A stretch of DNA of 64,000 nt from Chitinimonas prasina (lineage in GTDB: Bacteria > Pseudomonadota > Gammaproteobacteria > Burkholderiales > Chitinimonadaceae): the NCBI RefSeq assembly GCF_030160395.1, contig NZ_BSOG01000002.1, forward strand, positions 1,007,280 to 1,071,279, written 5' to 3'. Below, one piece after another: positions 1 through 7,617 of this stretch. Below the pieces are notes generated by a model, which worked only from the letters and a program-made list of their open reading frames with translations, made no database searches and was not told where the DNA came from. Both the position numbers and the translations under genes were made by a program. Every line of letters begins with the position of its first letter. The first letter of the stretch is position 1.

Positions 1-116
1 TGACTTTGCGCAAAGCCGGCTGATAGGTGGCTACAGAGCCTTGGTGTTTGCAGCGGCTTCTGTTCCGGGCACAAAGCCGGCAGAATGCCCGCAAGCCAAG
101 CAAGAGAAACGCCCGT

Positions 117-797
117 ATGGTCTGGTCCAGCCTCGTCAACCGGCTATTGCCACAATCCTGCCTGCTGTGCGGCGACCACAGCGGTGCGCGCAGCCTGTGC
201 CCGCCCTGCCATGCCGAGCTACCTTGGCATGGCGGCGAGCAATGTCCGGTGTGCGCCATACCAACGCTGCACGGCAGCCACTGTGGCGCTTGCATCAAGA
301 CACCGCCTGCGTTTGACCGGACCACTGCAGCATGGCGCTACGGTTGGCCCGTGGACAGGCTGATTCCTGCCTACAAATATCGTAGCCAGTTAGAACTGAC
401 CCATGCCTTGGCCCAGGGCCTACTGCAGGCTACCGAGGGCGTAGACCGACCCGATATGCTATTGCCCATGCCCCTGCACCCTGCCCGCCTGCGCGAGCGG
501 GGGTTCAACCAATCGCAGGAGCTAGCCAGGCAGCTGGGCAGATGGCGCCAACTGCCCTTGGCCGACAAAACCGTTGCCCGCATCAAGCTCACCCCGCCGC
601 AGGCCAGCTTGCCGCACGACGAACGCCAACGTGCCATACGGGGTGCATTTGCAGTACAGGGCAAGGTGGCAGGCCAACATCTTGCCCTGGTGGACGATGT
701 CATGACGACAGGCGCCAGCTTGAACGAACTGGCCCAAGCCTTGAAGAAAGCCGGCGCCCGGCGGGTAGACTGCTGGGTACTGGCCCGTACCCTGTAG
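117..797 (+). CDS. comF: ComF family phosphoribosyltransferase-like protein
   Basis: ComF proteins take part in DNA uptake or single-strand DNA handling during natural transformation. The protein has 226 residues when started at ATG 117; an in-frame start exists at 27 but would add a 30-residue tail not typical of the family. Residues 15-59 carry four CxxC pairs (15/18, 28/31, 43/46, 56/59) that form the N-terminal zinc ribbon. The phosphoribosyltransferase signature LALVDDVMTTGAS lies near residues 193-205. The family is recognised from both parts together. The upstream gene is outside the window; a cupin gene follows 53 bases downstream on the same strand. The start codon choice is moderately sure; the family is sure. 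Confidence 0.9.
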   Translation: MVWSSLVNRLLPQSCLLCGDHSGARSLCPPCHAELPWHGGEQCPVCAIPTLHGSHCGACIKTPPAFDRTTAAWRYGWPVDRLIPAYKYRSQLELTHALAQGLLQATEGVDRPDMLLPMPLHPARLRERGFNQSQELARQLGRWRQLPLADKTVARIKLTPPQASLPHDERQRAIRGAFAVQGKVAGQHLALVDDVMTTGASLNELAQALKKAGARRVDCWVLARTL

Positions 798-850
798 GGA
801 CGGCCACCCGCCTAGCCCTGCGTCCAAAATCAACCCAGAGAACACCTACC

Positions 851-1360
851 ATGCGCAGACCCGACTGCATCAAGCACTACACCGAGATACAGGAAACCGA
901 GGCCGGCCACTATCCCGGCAGCACCGAATCACTGAGCCTAGGCTCACCCTTCGGCAGGGTATTCGGTCTCAGCCGTTTGGGCATACACCATGAAACCCTG
1001 CCGCCTGGCAGCCGTACGTCATGGCCTCACGCCGAGAGCACAGAAGAAGAATTTGCCTATGTGATTGAAGGCACGCCGGATGTCTGGCTGGACGGCGAGC
1101 TATACCGGCTGGCGCCCGGCGACGGTGTCGGTTTCAAACCCGGCGATGGCCTGGCGCACACCTTCATCAATAACACCGATGCCACTGTGCGCCTGCTGGT
1201 CGTCGGCGATACCCGGCGCAGCGACAATCAGGTGCACTACCCCCTGCATCCTGAGCGTAATGCCGAGATAGGTGGTTTGTGGTGGCCAGATCACCCCAAG
1301 CGGCCACTAGGTGACCACGATGGCCTGCCCGATGCCCTGCGCGGCAAGCTGGCCGGCTAA
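851..1360 (+). CDS. Cupin domain protein
   Basis: A 169-residue single-domain cupin, starting at ATG 851. The beta-barrel core is visible as two cupin motifs: an early segment with PGSRTSWPHAESTEEEFAYVIEG, shown here by its His, Glu and Tyr positions near residues 60-75, and a later PGDGLAHTF segment near residue 98 that would supply the last metal-binding His. Cupins bind a metal and range from isomerases to dioxygenases and sensors, so no substrate can be named. The C-terminus has a Trp-rich WWPDHPKRP stretch. It may be co-transcribed with comF and trmL, since all three run in the same direction with short gaps. Confidence 0.8.
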   Translation: MRRPDCIKHYTEIQETEAGHYPGSTESLSLGSPFGRVFGLSRLGIHHETLPPGSRTSWPHAESTEEEFAYVIEGTPDVWLDGELYRLAPGDGVGFKPGDGLAHTFINNTDATVRLLVVGDTRRSDNQVHYPLHPERNAEIGGLWWPDHPKRPLGDHDGLPDALRGKLAG

Positions 1361-1483
1361 GCAGAAGGATATAATGGGGCCCAGCCACACGCCCTCGAGC
1401 ACAGCGTGGCGGCCCATTGGCGTCGGTGCCAACAGACTGCGCACTGCTATCATGCCCCACCCTGCAAACCAGATCCGCACACC

Positions 1484-1951
1484 ATGTTCGCCGTCATCCT
1501 GTTCCAGCCTGAAATCCCGCCTAACACCGGCAACGTCATACGGCTATGCGCCAATACCGGCTGCGAACTGCATCTGGTCAAGCCACTGGGTTTTCCACTC
1601 GATGATGCCAAGCTGCGTCGCGCAGGGCTGGATTACCACGAGTATGCACAAATGCAGGTACATGAGAACTGGGAGGCCTGCCAGGCCGCCTTTGCCGGAC
1701 GGCGGATTTTTGCCATGACCACCAAGGGGTCTACCCGCTTCGACCAGATAGCCTACCAGCCCGGCGATGCTTTTCTGTTCGGCCAGGAGTCCGCCGGCCT
1801 GCCGGCAGACCTACGCGATGGCTTTGCCGCCGATCGCCGCATCAAACTACCCATGCGGCCCGACAACCGCAGCCTCAATCTGTCCAACGCAGTAGCAGTA
1901 ACCGTGTTTGAGGCATGGCGGCAGCAGGGGTTTGCCGGGGGTGTGATCTAG
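1484..1951 (+). CDS. trmL: tRNA (cytidine(34)-2'-O)-methyltransferase TrmL
   Basis: TrmL methylates the 2'-hydroxyl of the wobble base of tRNA-Leu isoacceptors with S-adenosylmethionine. The 155-residue protein starts MFAVILFQPEIPPNTGNV, the usual start of this SPOUT-class methyltransferase, and has the length of the short single-domain form. The trefoil-knot SAM pocket is visible as FGQESAGLP near residues 100-108 and SLNLSNAVAV near residues 128-138. Upstream in-frame codons to 1406 give no family similarity, so ATG 1484 is preferred. It is the last gene of a short plus-strand run, and faces the DUF805 gene array. Confidence 0.93.
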   Translation: MFAVILFQPEIPPNTGNVIRLCANTGCELHLVKPLGFPLDDAKLRRAGLDYHEYAQMQVHENWEACQAAFAGRRIFAMTTKGSTRFDQIAYQPGDAFLFGQESAGLPADLRDGFAADRRIKLPMRPDNRSLNLSNAVAVTVFEAWRQQGFAGGVI

Positions 1952-1993
1952 ACTGGGCCTAGCCTCAGCCTGCCCCGCCCGGCGCCTAAGGTC

Positions 1994-2545
1994 TTACTCA
2001 GAGGCCTCGGGTATCTGCGCTGGCGCAGCAGGCTGCCCTTGCTCCGGTTCTGTCTTGTTTGGCATAGCAATAAAAACCAGGATACCTAGGATAACCATTG
2101 CAGGAACAATACACGCCACCACGATCACACCCCTGCCGTTCTTCTCCGGCATGGCGCCGAAGCGGTTACGCCCTTTGGTACCTGGCGCAAGCAGCAGGTA
2201 AAGACCAAACAGGACGTTAAAATACGGCGCCAGTATCAGCAACGCAATCCAGCGGCTAAGATCCAGATCATGCAGGCGCCGGCCGACCATAATCAAGGTA
2301 CCGGCAAGCATCAGCAATATAGCCACGCAGAGCAACACCACTCCCAAGGTCCAGCTGGCTGCAGTTGCTTTGACAGCCAAGGCTATCAGCAGGTAACCCA
2401 GTAGGCTGGCACCCAGGTAATAGGCAAAGTAGCGTACGCGACCGAGCCTGCCATCCACCGAGAAAAAGCGCGGGCTATAGGTTTCCTGATCAGCGAATTG
2501 ATCTAGTTGGGCACTTAGGTTGTGATAGGTATTGTCAGTCGTCAT
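1994..2545 (-). CDS. DUF805 membrane protein, paralog A
   Basis: A 183-residue inner-membrane protein of the DUF805 family, whose function is not known. A cytoplasmic N-terminus with YSPRFFSVDGRLGRVRY precedes three to four hydrophobic helices, then the family loop GRRLHDLDLSRW and the segment GTKGRNRFG. A last helix is followed by a short Pro/Gln/Ala-rich tail. ATG 2545 is chosen because the paralog at 2672-3247 starts at the same aligned codon; a GTG two codons earlier is possible. It is the most downstream of three tandem paralogs, and shares long nucleotide identity with paralog B, including the last codons and the 3' flank. Confidence 0.85.
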   Translation of the reverse strand: MTTDNTYHNLSAQLDQFADQETYSPRFFSVDGRLGRVRYFAYYLGASLLGYLLIALAVKATAASWTLGVVLLCVAILLMLAGTLIMVGRRLHDLDLSRWIALLILAPYFNVLFGLYLLLAPGTKGRNRFGAMPEKNGRGVIVVACIVPAMVILGILVFIAMPNKTEPEQGQPAAPAQIPEASE

Positions 2546-2597
2546 GTGCACGCCAGATGAGAGGGCCTGGCCTCAGCCTGGCCCGCCAGGCGCCTTG

Positions 2598-2671
2598 GCG
2601 CCTGTTCTAGGTCTTTGATCCTCTACACGATTTTTCCCCAGCGCCGTGGCGAAAAGATCGTGAACAGGCGC
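2598..2671. repeat. Interrupted palindrome between duplicated DUF805 genes
   Basis: The arms GCGCCTGTTC (2598-2607) and GAACAGGCGC (2662-2671) are perfect inverted repeats. Inside them ACGAT (2627-2631) pairs with ATCGT (2657-2661), and TTTTC (2632-2636) pairs with GAAAA (2651-2655). The right arm is continuous, but the left arm is split by 19 bases (2608-2626), as if something was inserted or the element decayed. It may act as a terminator or RNA-processing hairpin for paralog B, or it may be a small palindromic repeat element. Confidence 0.5.
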
Positions 2672-3247
2672 TTACTCCGAGGCCTCGGGTATCTGCACAG
2701 GCGCAGCAGACTGCCCTTGTTGCTGTGCCGCCTTGGCCTTCTTGGTGTACTCGGCGTACTGAGGGATGGCAATGGCCGCCAAGATACCGATGATAAACAC
2801 GGCCGGAAGGATACACGCCACCACGATCACGCTCCTGCCGTTCTGCTCGGGCATGGGGCCGAAGCGGTTACGCCCTTTGGTGCCCGGCGCAAACAGCAGG
2901 TAAAGGCCAAACAGGCCGTTAAGGTACGGCACCAGCATCAGCAACGCAAACCAGCGGTTAAGATCCAGATCATGCAGGCGCCGACCGACGATAATCAAGG
3001 TACCGGCAAGCATCAGCAGAACAGACACACCGAGCAACACCATACCCAAGTTCTGGCTGGCTGCAGCTATTGCGGCTGACACGCCTATCAGCAGATAGCC
3101 CGGCAGGCTGACACCTATGGAATAGGCAAGGTAGCGAACGCGACCGAGCCTGCCATCCACCGAGAAAAAGCGCGGGCTATAGGTTTCCTGATCATCCAAT
3201 TGATCAAGTTGGGCATTAGGGCTGTGATAGGGATTGTTAGTCGTCAT
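2672..3247 (-). CDS. DUF805 membrane protein, paralog B, with pilin-like C-terminal helix
   Basis: A 191-residue DUF805 family membrane protein, starting at ATG 3247 (MTTNNPYHSPNAQLD). It has the same layout as paralog A: YSPRFFSVDGRLGRVRY, hydrophobic helices, GRRLHDLDLNRW, and GTKGRNRFG. The last membrane segment and its extension read IIGILAAIAIPQYAEYTKKA, which closely matches the conserved N-terminal helix of type IV pilins. Here it is at the C-terminus, with no prepilin peptidase site before it. The tail QIPEASE is identical to that of paralog A. The open frame continues upstream to 3625, but that part overlaps paralog C in another frame and is a shadow. Function unknown. Confidence 0.85.
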   Translation of the reverse strand: MTTNNPYHSPNAQLDQLDDQETYSPRFFSVDGRLGRVRYLAYSIGVSLPGYLLIGVSAAIAAASQNLGMVLLGVSVLLMLAGTLIIVGRRLHDLDLNRWFALLMLVPYLNGLFGLYLLFAPGTKGRNRFGPMPEQNGRSVIVVACILPAVFIIGILAAIAIPQYAEYTKKAKAAQQQGQSAAPVQIPEASE

Positions 3248-3375
3248 GAGCACACCAGATGAGAAAATGAGGAATATCACCAGCAGACTGGCAGTCCACA
3301 GGCAAGGCGGGAATCTATCATAGGCATGCGGCGCACCACAGAGACCGAAGCACGGTGTACCCAAAGCCCCACATA

Positions 3376-3927
3376 CTAGTTGCGCGGCGCCGCCGGTAGA
3401 TTGCGGGAATGCCGCTCCAAGGTCTGGTACTGCTGCACGGCCAGCACCACGAGCAGCCCTATCAACACGGCCACCATGGGTACCAGGCAGGCAGCCACGA
3501 TCACACCAACACCATTTGCCACCGGTGCCGGTCCAAAGCGATTGGCATGGGGCTGTCCTGGGGCAAAGATCAGGTAGGCCAGCAGTAGCAGATTGATGAA
3601 TGGCAATAGGCACAGCAGCAACCACCAGCGGCTGCGCCCCAGATCATGTAGCCGGCGACCGGCAATCACCAGCTGGCCGGCTGCGGCAGACAGCCAAACC
3701 AGCCCCATGACCACCATGACTATATCGCCGCCGCTGATGATCATGCTCAAGGCCATCACGCTGGCAATAAACAGCGCAAAGCCCAGAGCACCCATCGCCA
3801 GACTGTATGCCAGATAGCGCAACCGCCCTAAGCGGCCGTCCAGGGCCCAAAAGCGCGGTGTATAGTGGCCACCTTCGGTAGTCGCCAAATCACTGGTGGG
3901 GCTGTCATAGGGATTGACTGCTTCCAT
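3376..3927 (-). CDS. DUF805 membrane protein, paralog C
   Basis: A 183-residue DUF805 membrane protein, more diverged than paralogs A and B. It begins MEAVNPYDSPTSDL and then has YTPRFWALDGRLGRLRY, several hydrophobic helices, GRRLHDLGRSRWW and ANRFGPAPVANG. Its final helix IGLLVVLAVQQY keeps the same position as the pilin-like helix of paralog B but is less pilin-like. It is the first gene of the minus-strand array C-B-A, with 128 bases between C and B, so the array may be one transcription unit. DUF805 has no assigned biochemical role, and nothing in the neighbourhood gives one. Confidence 0.83.
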   Translation of the reverse strand: MEAVNPYDSPTSDLATTEGGHYTPRFWALDGRLGRLRYLAYSLAMGALGFALFIASVMALSMIISGGDIVMVVMGLVWLSAAAGQLVIAGRRLHDLGRSRWWLLLCLLPFINLLLLAYLIFAPGQPHANRFGPAPVANGVGVIVAACLVPMVAVLIGLLVVLAVQQYQTLERHSRNLPAAPRN

Positions 3928-4053
3928 GCCTAGCGCCTGTCAGGAACTTAAGGTATTGATGGACAGCGACCCTGGCGCTAAACGCCAGCACAGCCTGAAA
4001 CAGTTGGCTCTCCCCTGAGCCCCGCCCCCATGCCGCACCCGGCAAGCCAGCTG

Positions 4054-5859
4054 TCAGCCCTTGGGAGGCTCGGCCACATTGACCTGGTTCTTGCCGGATT
4101 TCTTAGCCTCATACATGGCCTGGTCAGCCCGCTCCACCGCCGCTTCTTGATCCTCGCCCTTGATAAAACGGGTAACACCAGCCGAGAAGGTGATCAGTAC
4201 ACGCTCGTTGTTGTGCAGGAAGAAGCGCTTGGTCAGCTCGCGCTGCACCCGCCGCATGACATTGGCCGACTCACTCAGCACCGACTCCGGCATCAGCACA
4301 ACGAATTCCTCACCGCCGTAGCGGGCGATGGTATCGGTAGGCCGCAATACATCCTTGATGACCTGCACCAGATGAATCAAGGCGTCATCACCTGCCTGGT
4401 GTCCACGTTGATCATTCAGCTTCTTGAAGTTGTCGATATCGAGCAGGGCCAGGCACAGCGGCTTGCCACTCCGCTCCATGCGTGCAATCTCGGTGGCAAA
4501 GGCCTCGTCAAAACCACGCCGGTTCAAGGCACCAGTCAGTTGATCCTCCCGCACCTTCTCGCTGATGGCCCGCAGTTCCGCCTCCAGCTCCTTCACCCTG
4601 CCATCTGCCGCCTCCGCCTTGGCACGGGTTGCCAACAGGTCTTCGCGTGAACGCGCCATATCCAGCTGCATCACGCGGGTATCCTGCATCAACTCATCCA
4701 GCAGTTGCTTGAGGTCCCCTATGCCCTGGGTAGCTTCAATCCGGTCTGCGTAGACCTCGATCTTGTCGTGATAGCCCCCAGTGGTATCCGCCATGCTGCC
4801 CAGGCGGTCGATAAACAGGGAGATCATGCTCTTGAGCGCCTCCTGGGTTTCGTCCAGGCTGTGCCGCAGCTGCCCCTGCTTGATGACCACTTCCTTGAAG
4901 CCCACCTCGGCTTCGTACAGGCGATTCATGCTCAAGGGCTGGGCCAGAATATCGCGAACCACTGCGATCTGGCCCTGTACCCAGGTATCCTCACCCGACA
5001 GGGCGGCGAGATTATCGGTCAGCAACAGCAGCAAATTGATCAAGCCTGTGGAGATTCGGCTGTCACGCTCACTCTTGAGCTCGAGCTGCACCCAGAACTT
5101 CTTGAGCCGCTGCGCCAGGAACTCCAGGCCTTGCTCGCTGGACACGGCCTCGGCCGCCTGAGCCAGGCTCATGGCCTCTTCAGCCAGGTCCGGGTAGGTT
5201 TGCAATCGCTCGGCAATACCCAGCCGCAGCGAGGTCACCAGCATTTCACGCCAGTGGTGCCAATCGGTCGCGGCGACCACCGCCTTGGCGGGTGCCCCAT
5301 CCACCTGCGCTGCAGCTTCGGCCTGCGCGGCAGAAACCGGTTCGATATCGCCTGCCCCGCCCGAACCATCGGCCCAGCTGCGTACCAAGGCATCCAGCTT
5401 TTCGTTCAATAGACTGGGATAGTTGCCGAAATTCAGCAAGACCTTGGCCAGCGACTCCTGCTTGCGTGAATGAGTGAAATGCGGGCTGCGCAAATCCCAT
5501 TGCGTCACCAGCTCACGTATCAACTCAGCCCATGCACGCACCAGGCTGGCCTGTCCACCCTGGGATTCAATGGCCTGCATCAGCATGGGCGGTATGCTGC
5601 CCCAATCGCCATGGCTGGCAGCCTTTTCTATCAGGGCCAGGTCACGCAACAGCTCCGGTGTCTGCCTGGGGAGCTTGCGCAAAGCTGCCACCATCTCCAC
5701 CACCAGCAGATTAGCGCCACCAGAAGGCCGTGTCTTGCCGTCAGAGATTTCGTAATAGAGTTCCTCGTAGCGCTCGGGGGTGGGCGCAACGCGGCGGACG
5801 GCGAGCTGCTTGAGCGTCTCGCGCGCAATATCGGTCGGATTGGTCAGCTTATTGCTCAT
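4054..5859 (-). CDS. Diguanylate cyclase (GGDEF) with long helical N-terminal region
   Basis: This enzyme makes cyclic di-GMP from two GTP. The 601-residue protein starts at ATG 5859, with a TTG just upstream. The C-terminal GGDEF domain spans about residues 430-595 and contains LDIDNFKKLND, the active-site loop GGEEF and AMYEAKKSGKN. The inhibitory-site RxxD (RPTD) sits five residues before GGEEF, so product feedback is expected. The first 400 residues are mostly charged alpha-helical sequence with no membrane segment and no recognised sensor fold. The part just before GGDEF (LATRAKAEAADGRVKELEAEL) looks like a coiled-coil signalling helix. It stands alone between the DUF805 array and the ribosomal operon. 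Confidence 0.92.
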   Translation of the reverse strand: MSNKLTNPTDIARETLKQLAVRRVAPTPERYEELYYEISDGKTRPSGGANLLVVEMVAALRKLPRQTPELLRDLALIEKAASHGDWGSIPPMLMQAIESQGGQASLVRAWAELIRELVTQWDLRSPHFTHSRKQESLAKVLLNFGNYPSLLNEKLDALVRSWADGSGGAGDIEPVSAAQAEAAAQVDGAPAKAVVAATDWHHWREMLVTSLRLGIAERLQTYPDLAEEAMSLAQAAEAVSSEQGLEFLAQRLKKFWVQLELKSERDSRISTGLINLLLLLTDNLAALSGEDTWVQGQIAVVRDILAQPLSMNRLYEAEVGFKEVVIKQGQLRHSLDETQEALKSMISLFIDRLGSMADTTGGYHDKIEVYADRIEATQGIGDLKQLLDELMQDTRVMQLDMARSREDLLATRAKAEAADGRVKELEAELRAISEKVREDQLTGALNRRGFDEAFATEIARMERSGKPLCLALLDIDNFKKLNDQRGHQAGDDALIHLVQVIKDVLRPTDTIARYGGEEFVVLMPESVLSESANVMRRVQRELTKRFFLHNNERVLITFSAGVTRFIKGEDQEAAVERADQAMYEAKKSGKNQVNVAEPPKG

Positions 5860-6004
5860 CAATACACTTCAGTGTTTGGCACGACGGTGTGTCGGGGTTG
5901 GCCGGGGTACAACGTGGTCGCGTCCCCTACGGCCATGCCGGTTTTCGCGCTCGCGAAGTATAGAATCTCGGGCGCGGCTGTGACAGGTAAAACATACAGG
6001 CAAC

Positions 6005-6036
6005 AAAAAAGGGACCCGGCTAGCCGAATCCCTTTT
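6005..6036 (-). terminator. Rho-independent terminator of the rpsF-rplI operon
   Basis: On the minus strand, a stem AAAAGGGA/TCCCTTTT (6029-6036 with 6007-6014) encloses a second small stem CGGCTAGCCG. A run of Ts follows. It lies 25 bases past the rplI stop codon. Confidence 0.85.
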
Positions 6037-6060
6037 CTTGTTTACTACCAGCTGCGCTGA

Positions 6061-6507
6061 TTAGGCGCCAACCACCGTAACCTTCACGTTGGCCGTTACG
6101 TCGTGGTGCAGAGCAATGACCACATCGTATTCGCCGATGGCCTTGAACGGGCCTTCTGGCAGACGCACTTCCATCTTCACAACCGGCACGCCAGCAGCAG
6201 AAATGGCTTCAGCGATGTCGTGGTTGGTGACGGAACCGAACAGACGGCCATCCACACCAGCCTTTTGCGAGATGGTGACAGCGAAGTCGACCAGCTTCTC
6301 GGCGCGGGCTTGGGCACCAGCCAGGATCTCGGCTTGCTGCTTTTCCAGATCGGCACGGCGGGCTTCGAAAGCCTTCAGGTTAGCGTCGGTTGCACGCTTG
6401 GCCTTGCCTTGGGGGATCAGGAAGTTACGGGCGTAGCCATCCTTGACCTTGACGATGTCGCCCAGGGTACCCAGGTTTGCGACTTTTTCGAGCAGAATGA
6501 TTTGCAT
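6061..6507 (-). CDS. rplI: 50S ribosomal protein L9
   Basis: L9 is a structural protein of the large ribosomal subunit that binds 23S rRNA near the L1 stalk and helps frame maintenance. The 148-residue protein has normal length. The N-terminal rRNA-binding domain begins [17 protein letters not shown] and contains [19 protein letters not shown] long connecting helix rich in Ala, Glu and Lys leads to the C-terminal domain with [14 protein letters not shown]. It is the last gene of the rpsF-priB-rpsR-rplI operon, 15 bases after rpsR, and is followed by a clear terminator. Confidence 0.98.
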   Translation of the reverse strand: MQIILLEKVANLGTLGDIVKVKDGYARNFLIPQGKAKRATDANLKAFEARRADLEKQQAEILAGAQARAEKLVDFAVTISQKAGVDGRLFGSVTNHDIAEAISAAGVPVVKMEVRLPEGPFKAIGEYDVVIALHHDVTANVKVTVVGA

Positions 6508-6522
6508 GTTGGCGGCTCCGGC

Positions 6523-6750
6523 TTAGTGCTTGTCGGTGTAAGGCATCAGCGCCAGGAAGCGCGCGCGCTTGATGGCGTCGGACAACTGACGCTGATAGCG
6601 GGCCTTGGTGCCAGTGATACGAGCCGGGATGATCTTGCCGTTCTCGTTGATGAAATCCTTCAGCAAGTTGACGTCTTTGTAATCAACTTCCTTGATGCCT
6701 TCGGCGGTGAAGCGGCAAAACTTGCGGCGCTTGAACAGATGACGGGACAT
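6523..6750 (-). CDS. rpsR: 30S ribosomal protein S18
   Basis: S18 is a small-subunit protein that binds 16S rRNA together with S6. The 75-residue protein [18 protein letters not shown] has the usual length and the family core IDYKD-like segment (here [13 protein letters not shown]), then [20 protein letters not shown]. Only one Cys is seen near the N-terminus, so the zinc-binding version of S18 is not indicated. It lies between priB and rplI in the conserved operon order, with 42 bases after the priB stop. Confidence 0.98.
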   Translation of the reverse strand: MSRHLFKRRKFCRFTAEGIKEVDYKDVNLLKDFINENGKIIPARITGTKARYQRQLSDAIKRARFLALMPYTDKH

Positions 6751-6792
6751 GATGACCTCTTGAATTCAGAAAACTGTGGAACCGCGCACGAT

Positions 6793-7101
6793 TTATTCGG
6801 TGACACGCTTCCAGTCGGTTATGTGCAGAACCAGGCTGTGCTTGTAGCGCTGACTTCGTCCGGCCAGGAAACCCTTGATCAGGATTTCCGACCCCTCCGC
6901 CAGGCTCGCCAACCCCTTGGCCTTATCACCAAGGCATACACAGGGCATTTCGCACTGTATTTGCCGCTCGGCTCCGGCTTCCGTCTGGGTTGATTCATGC
7001 ATGAGCTTGAATTCAACCGCCGGAATGCCGGCCGGGGTGTAACGCAAGGGCTGGAGATCGAGCACTTGGCCGTGGGCCACGACCTGGTTGCGCGCGCTCA
7101 A
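6793..7101 (-). CDS. priB: Primosomal replication protein N, PriB
   Basis: PriB is a small OB-fold protein that binds single-stranded DNA and PriA in restart of stalled replication forks. The 102-residue product aligns in layout with known PriB: LSARNQVVAHGQV at the start, then the family segment PLRYTPAGIPAVEF, HESTQTEAGAERQIQCEMP, and the last strand LVLHITDWKRV. The start is the rare codon TTG at 7101, 14 bases after the rpsF stop; no ATG precedes the OB-fold. It sits between rpsF and rpsR, as in other beta- and gammaproteobacteria. Confidence 0.93.
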   Translation of the reverse strand: MSARNQVVAHGQVLDLQPLRYTPAGIPAVEFKLMHESTQTEAGAERQIQCEMPCVCLGDKAKGLASLAEGSEILIKGFLAGRSQRYKHSLVLHITDWKRVTE

Positions 7102-7115
7102 GCCAGTAGGCCTGA

Positions 7116-7487
7116 TCAGGCTGCTGCCGCTTCCTTGGCTTCAGGAGCCGTGGTCAGCGACTTGGACTTCTCTTCCTTCATCATCGGCGATGCTTCAGTA
7201 ACAGCACGCTCGGTCTTCAGGGTGAGGTGGCGCAGCACAGCGTCGTTGAACTTGAACGCGTGTTCCAGTTCGTCCAGGGTGCCTTGACCGATTTCGATGT
7301 TCATCAGCACGTAGTGTGCCTTGTGCATCTTTTGAATCGGGTAAGCCATCTGGCGACGGCCCCAGTCTTCGAGGCGATGGATCTTGCCGCCGTCGTTGGT
7401 AATCATCGTCTTGTAGCGCTCGATCATGGCGGGCACTTGCTCGCTTTGATCGGGATGCACGATGAACACGATTTCGTAGTGTCGCAT
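7116..7487 (-). CDS. rpsF: 30S ribosomal protein S6
   Basis: S6 binds 16S rRNA in the platform of the small subunit as a partner of S18. The 123-residue protein starts [19 protein letters not shown], has the core [25 protein letters not shown] and [16 protein letters not shown], and ends in a low-complexity Lys/Ala/Glu tail ([10 protein letters not shown]), which is usual in proteobacterial S6. An AGGAGAT ribosome binding site lies just before ATG 7487. It is the first gene of the operon. Confidence 0.98.
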   Translation of the reverse strand: MRHYEIVFIVHPDQSEQVPAMIERYKTMITNDGGKIHRLEDWGRRQMAYPIQKMHKAHYVLMNIEIGQGTLDELEHAFKFNDAVLRHLTLKTERAVTEASPMMKEEKSKSLTTAPEAKEAAAA

Positions 7488-7555
7488 GTGATCTCCTTGC
7501 GGATTAATCAGCCTTCCGTCATGCGGTAACGGTAAGGCAAGGTGGAAAGCCGAGC

Positions 7556-7585
7556 ATTCTAGCCGCTAAAGTGTCAACCCTGCAA
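7556..7585 (-). promoter_or_regulatory. Candidate promoter of the rpsF operon
   Basis: On the minus strand TTGCAG (7580-7585) and TAGAAT (7556-7561) are separated by 18 bases, about 70 bases before the rpsF start. A better -35 match TTGACA (7572-7577) is also present, but only 10 bases from TAGAAT, so it cannot pair with it. Confidence 0.5.
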
Positions 7586-7617
7586 GCTAATCAACGGTTT
7601 GCCTGTGTAACCCACTA

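Noticed and set aside
542-850. N-terminal extension of the cupin frame
   Set aside because: It overlaps comF in another frame and has no cupin-like sequence; ATG 851 fits the domain.
3248-3625. Upstream extension of the DUF805 paralog B frame
   Set aside because: It runs through paralog C in another frame; the aligned start of paralog A supports ATG 3247.
7556-7577. TTGACA with TAGAAT before rpsF
   Set aside because: The two boxes are only 10 bases apart, too close for a sigma-70 promoter; the TTGCAG pairing was listed instead.
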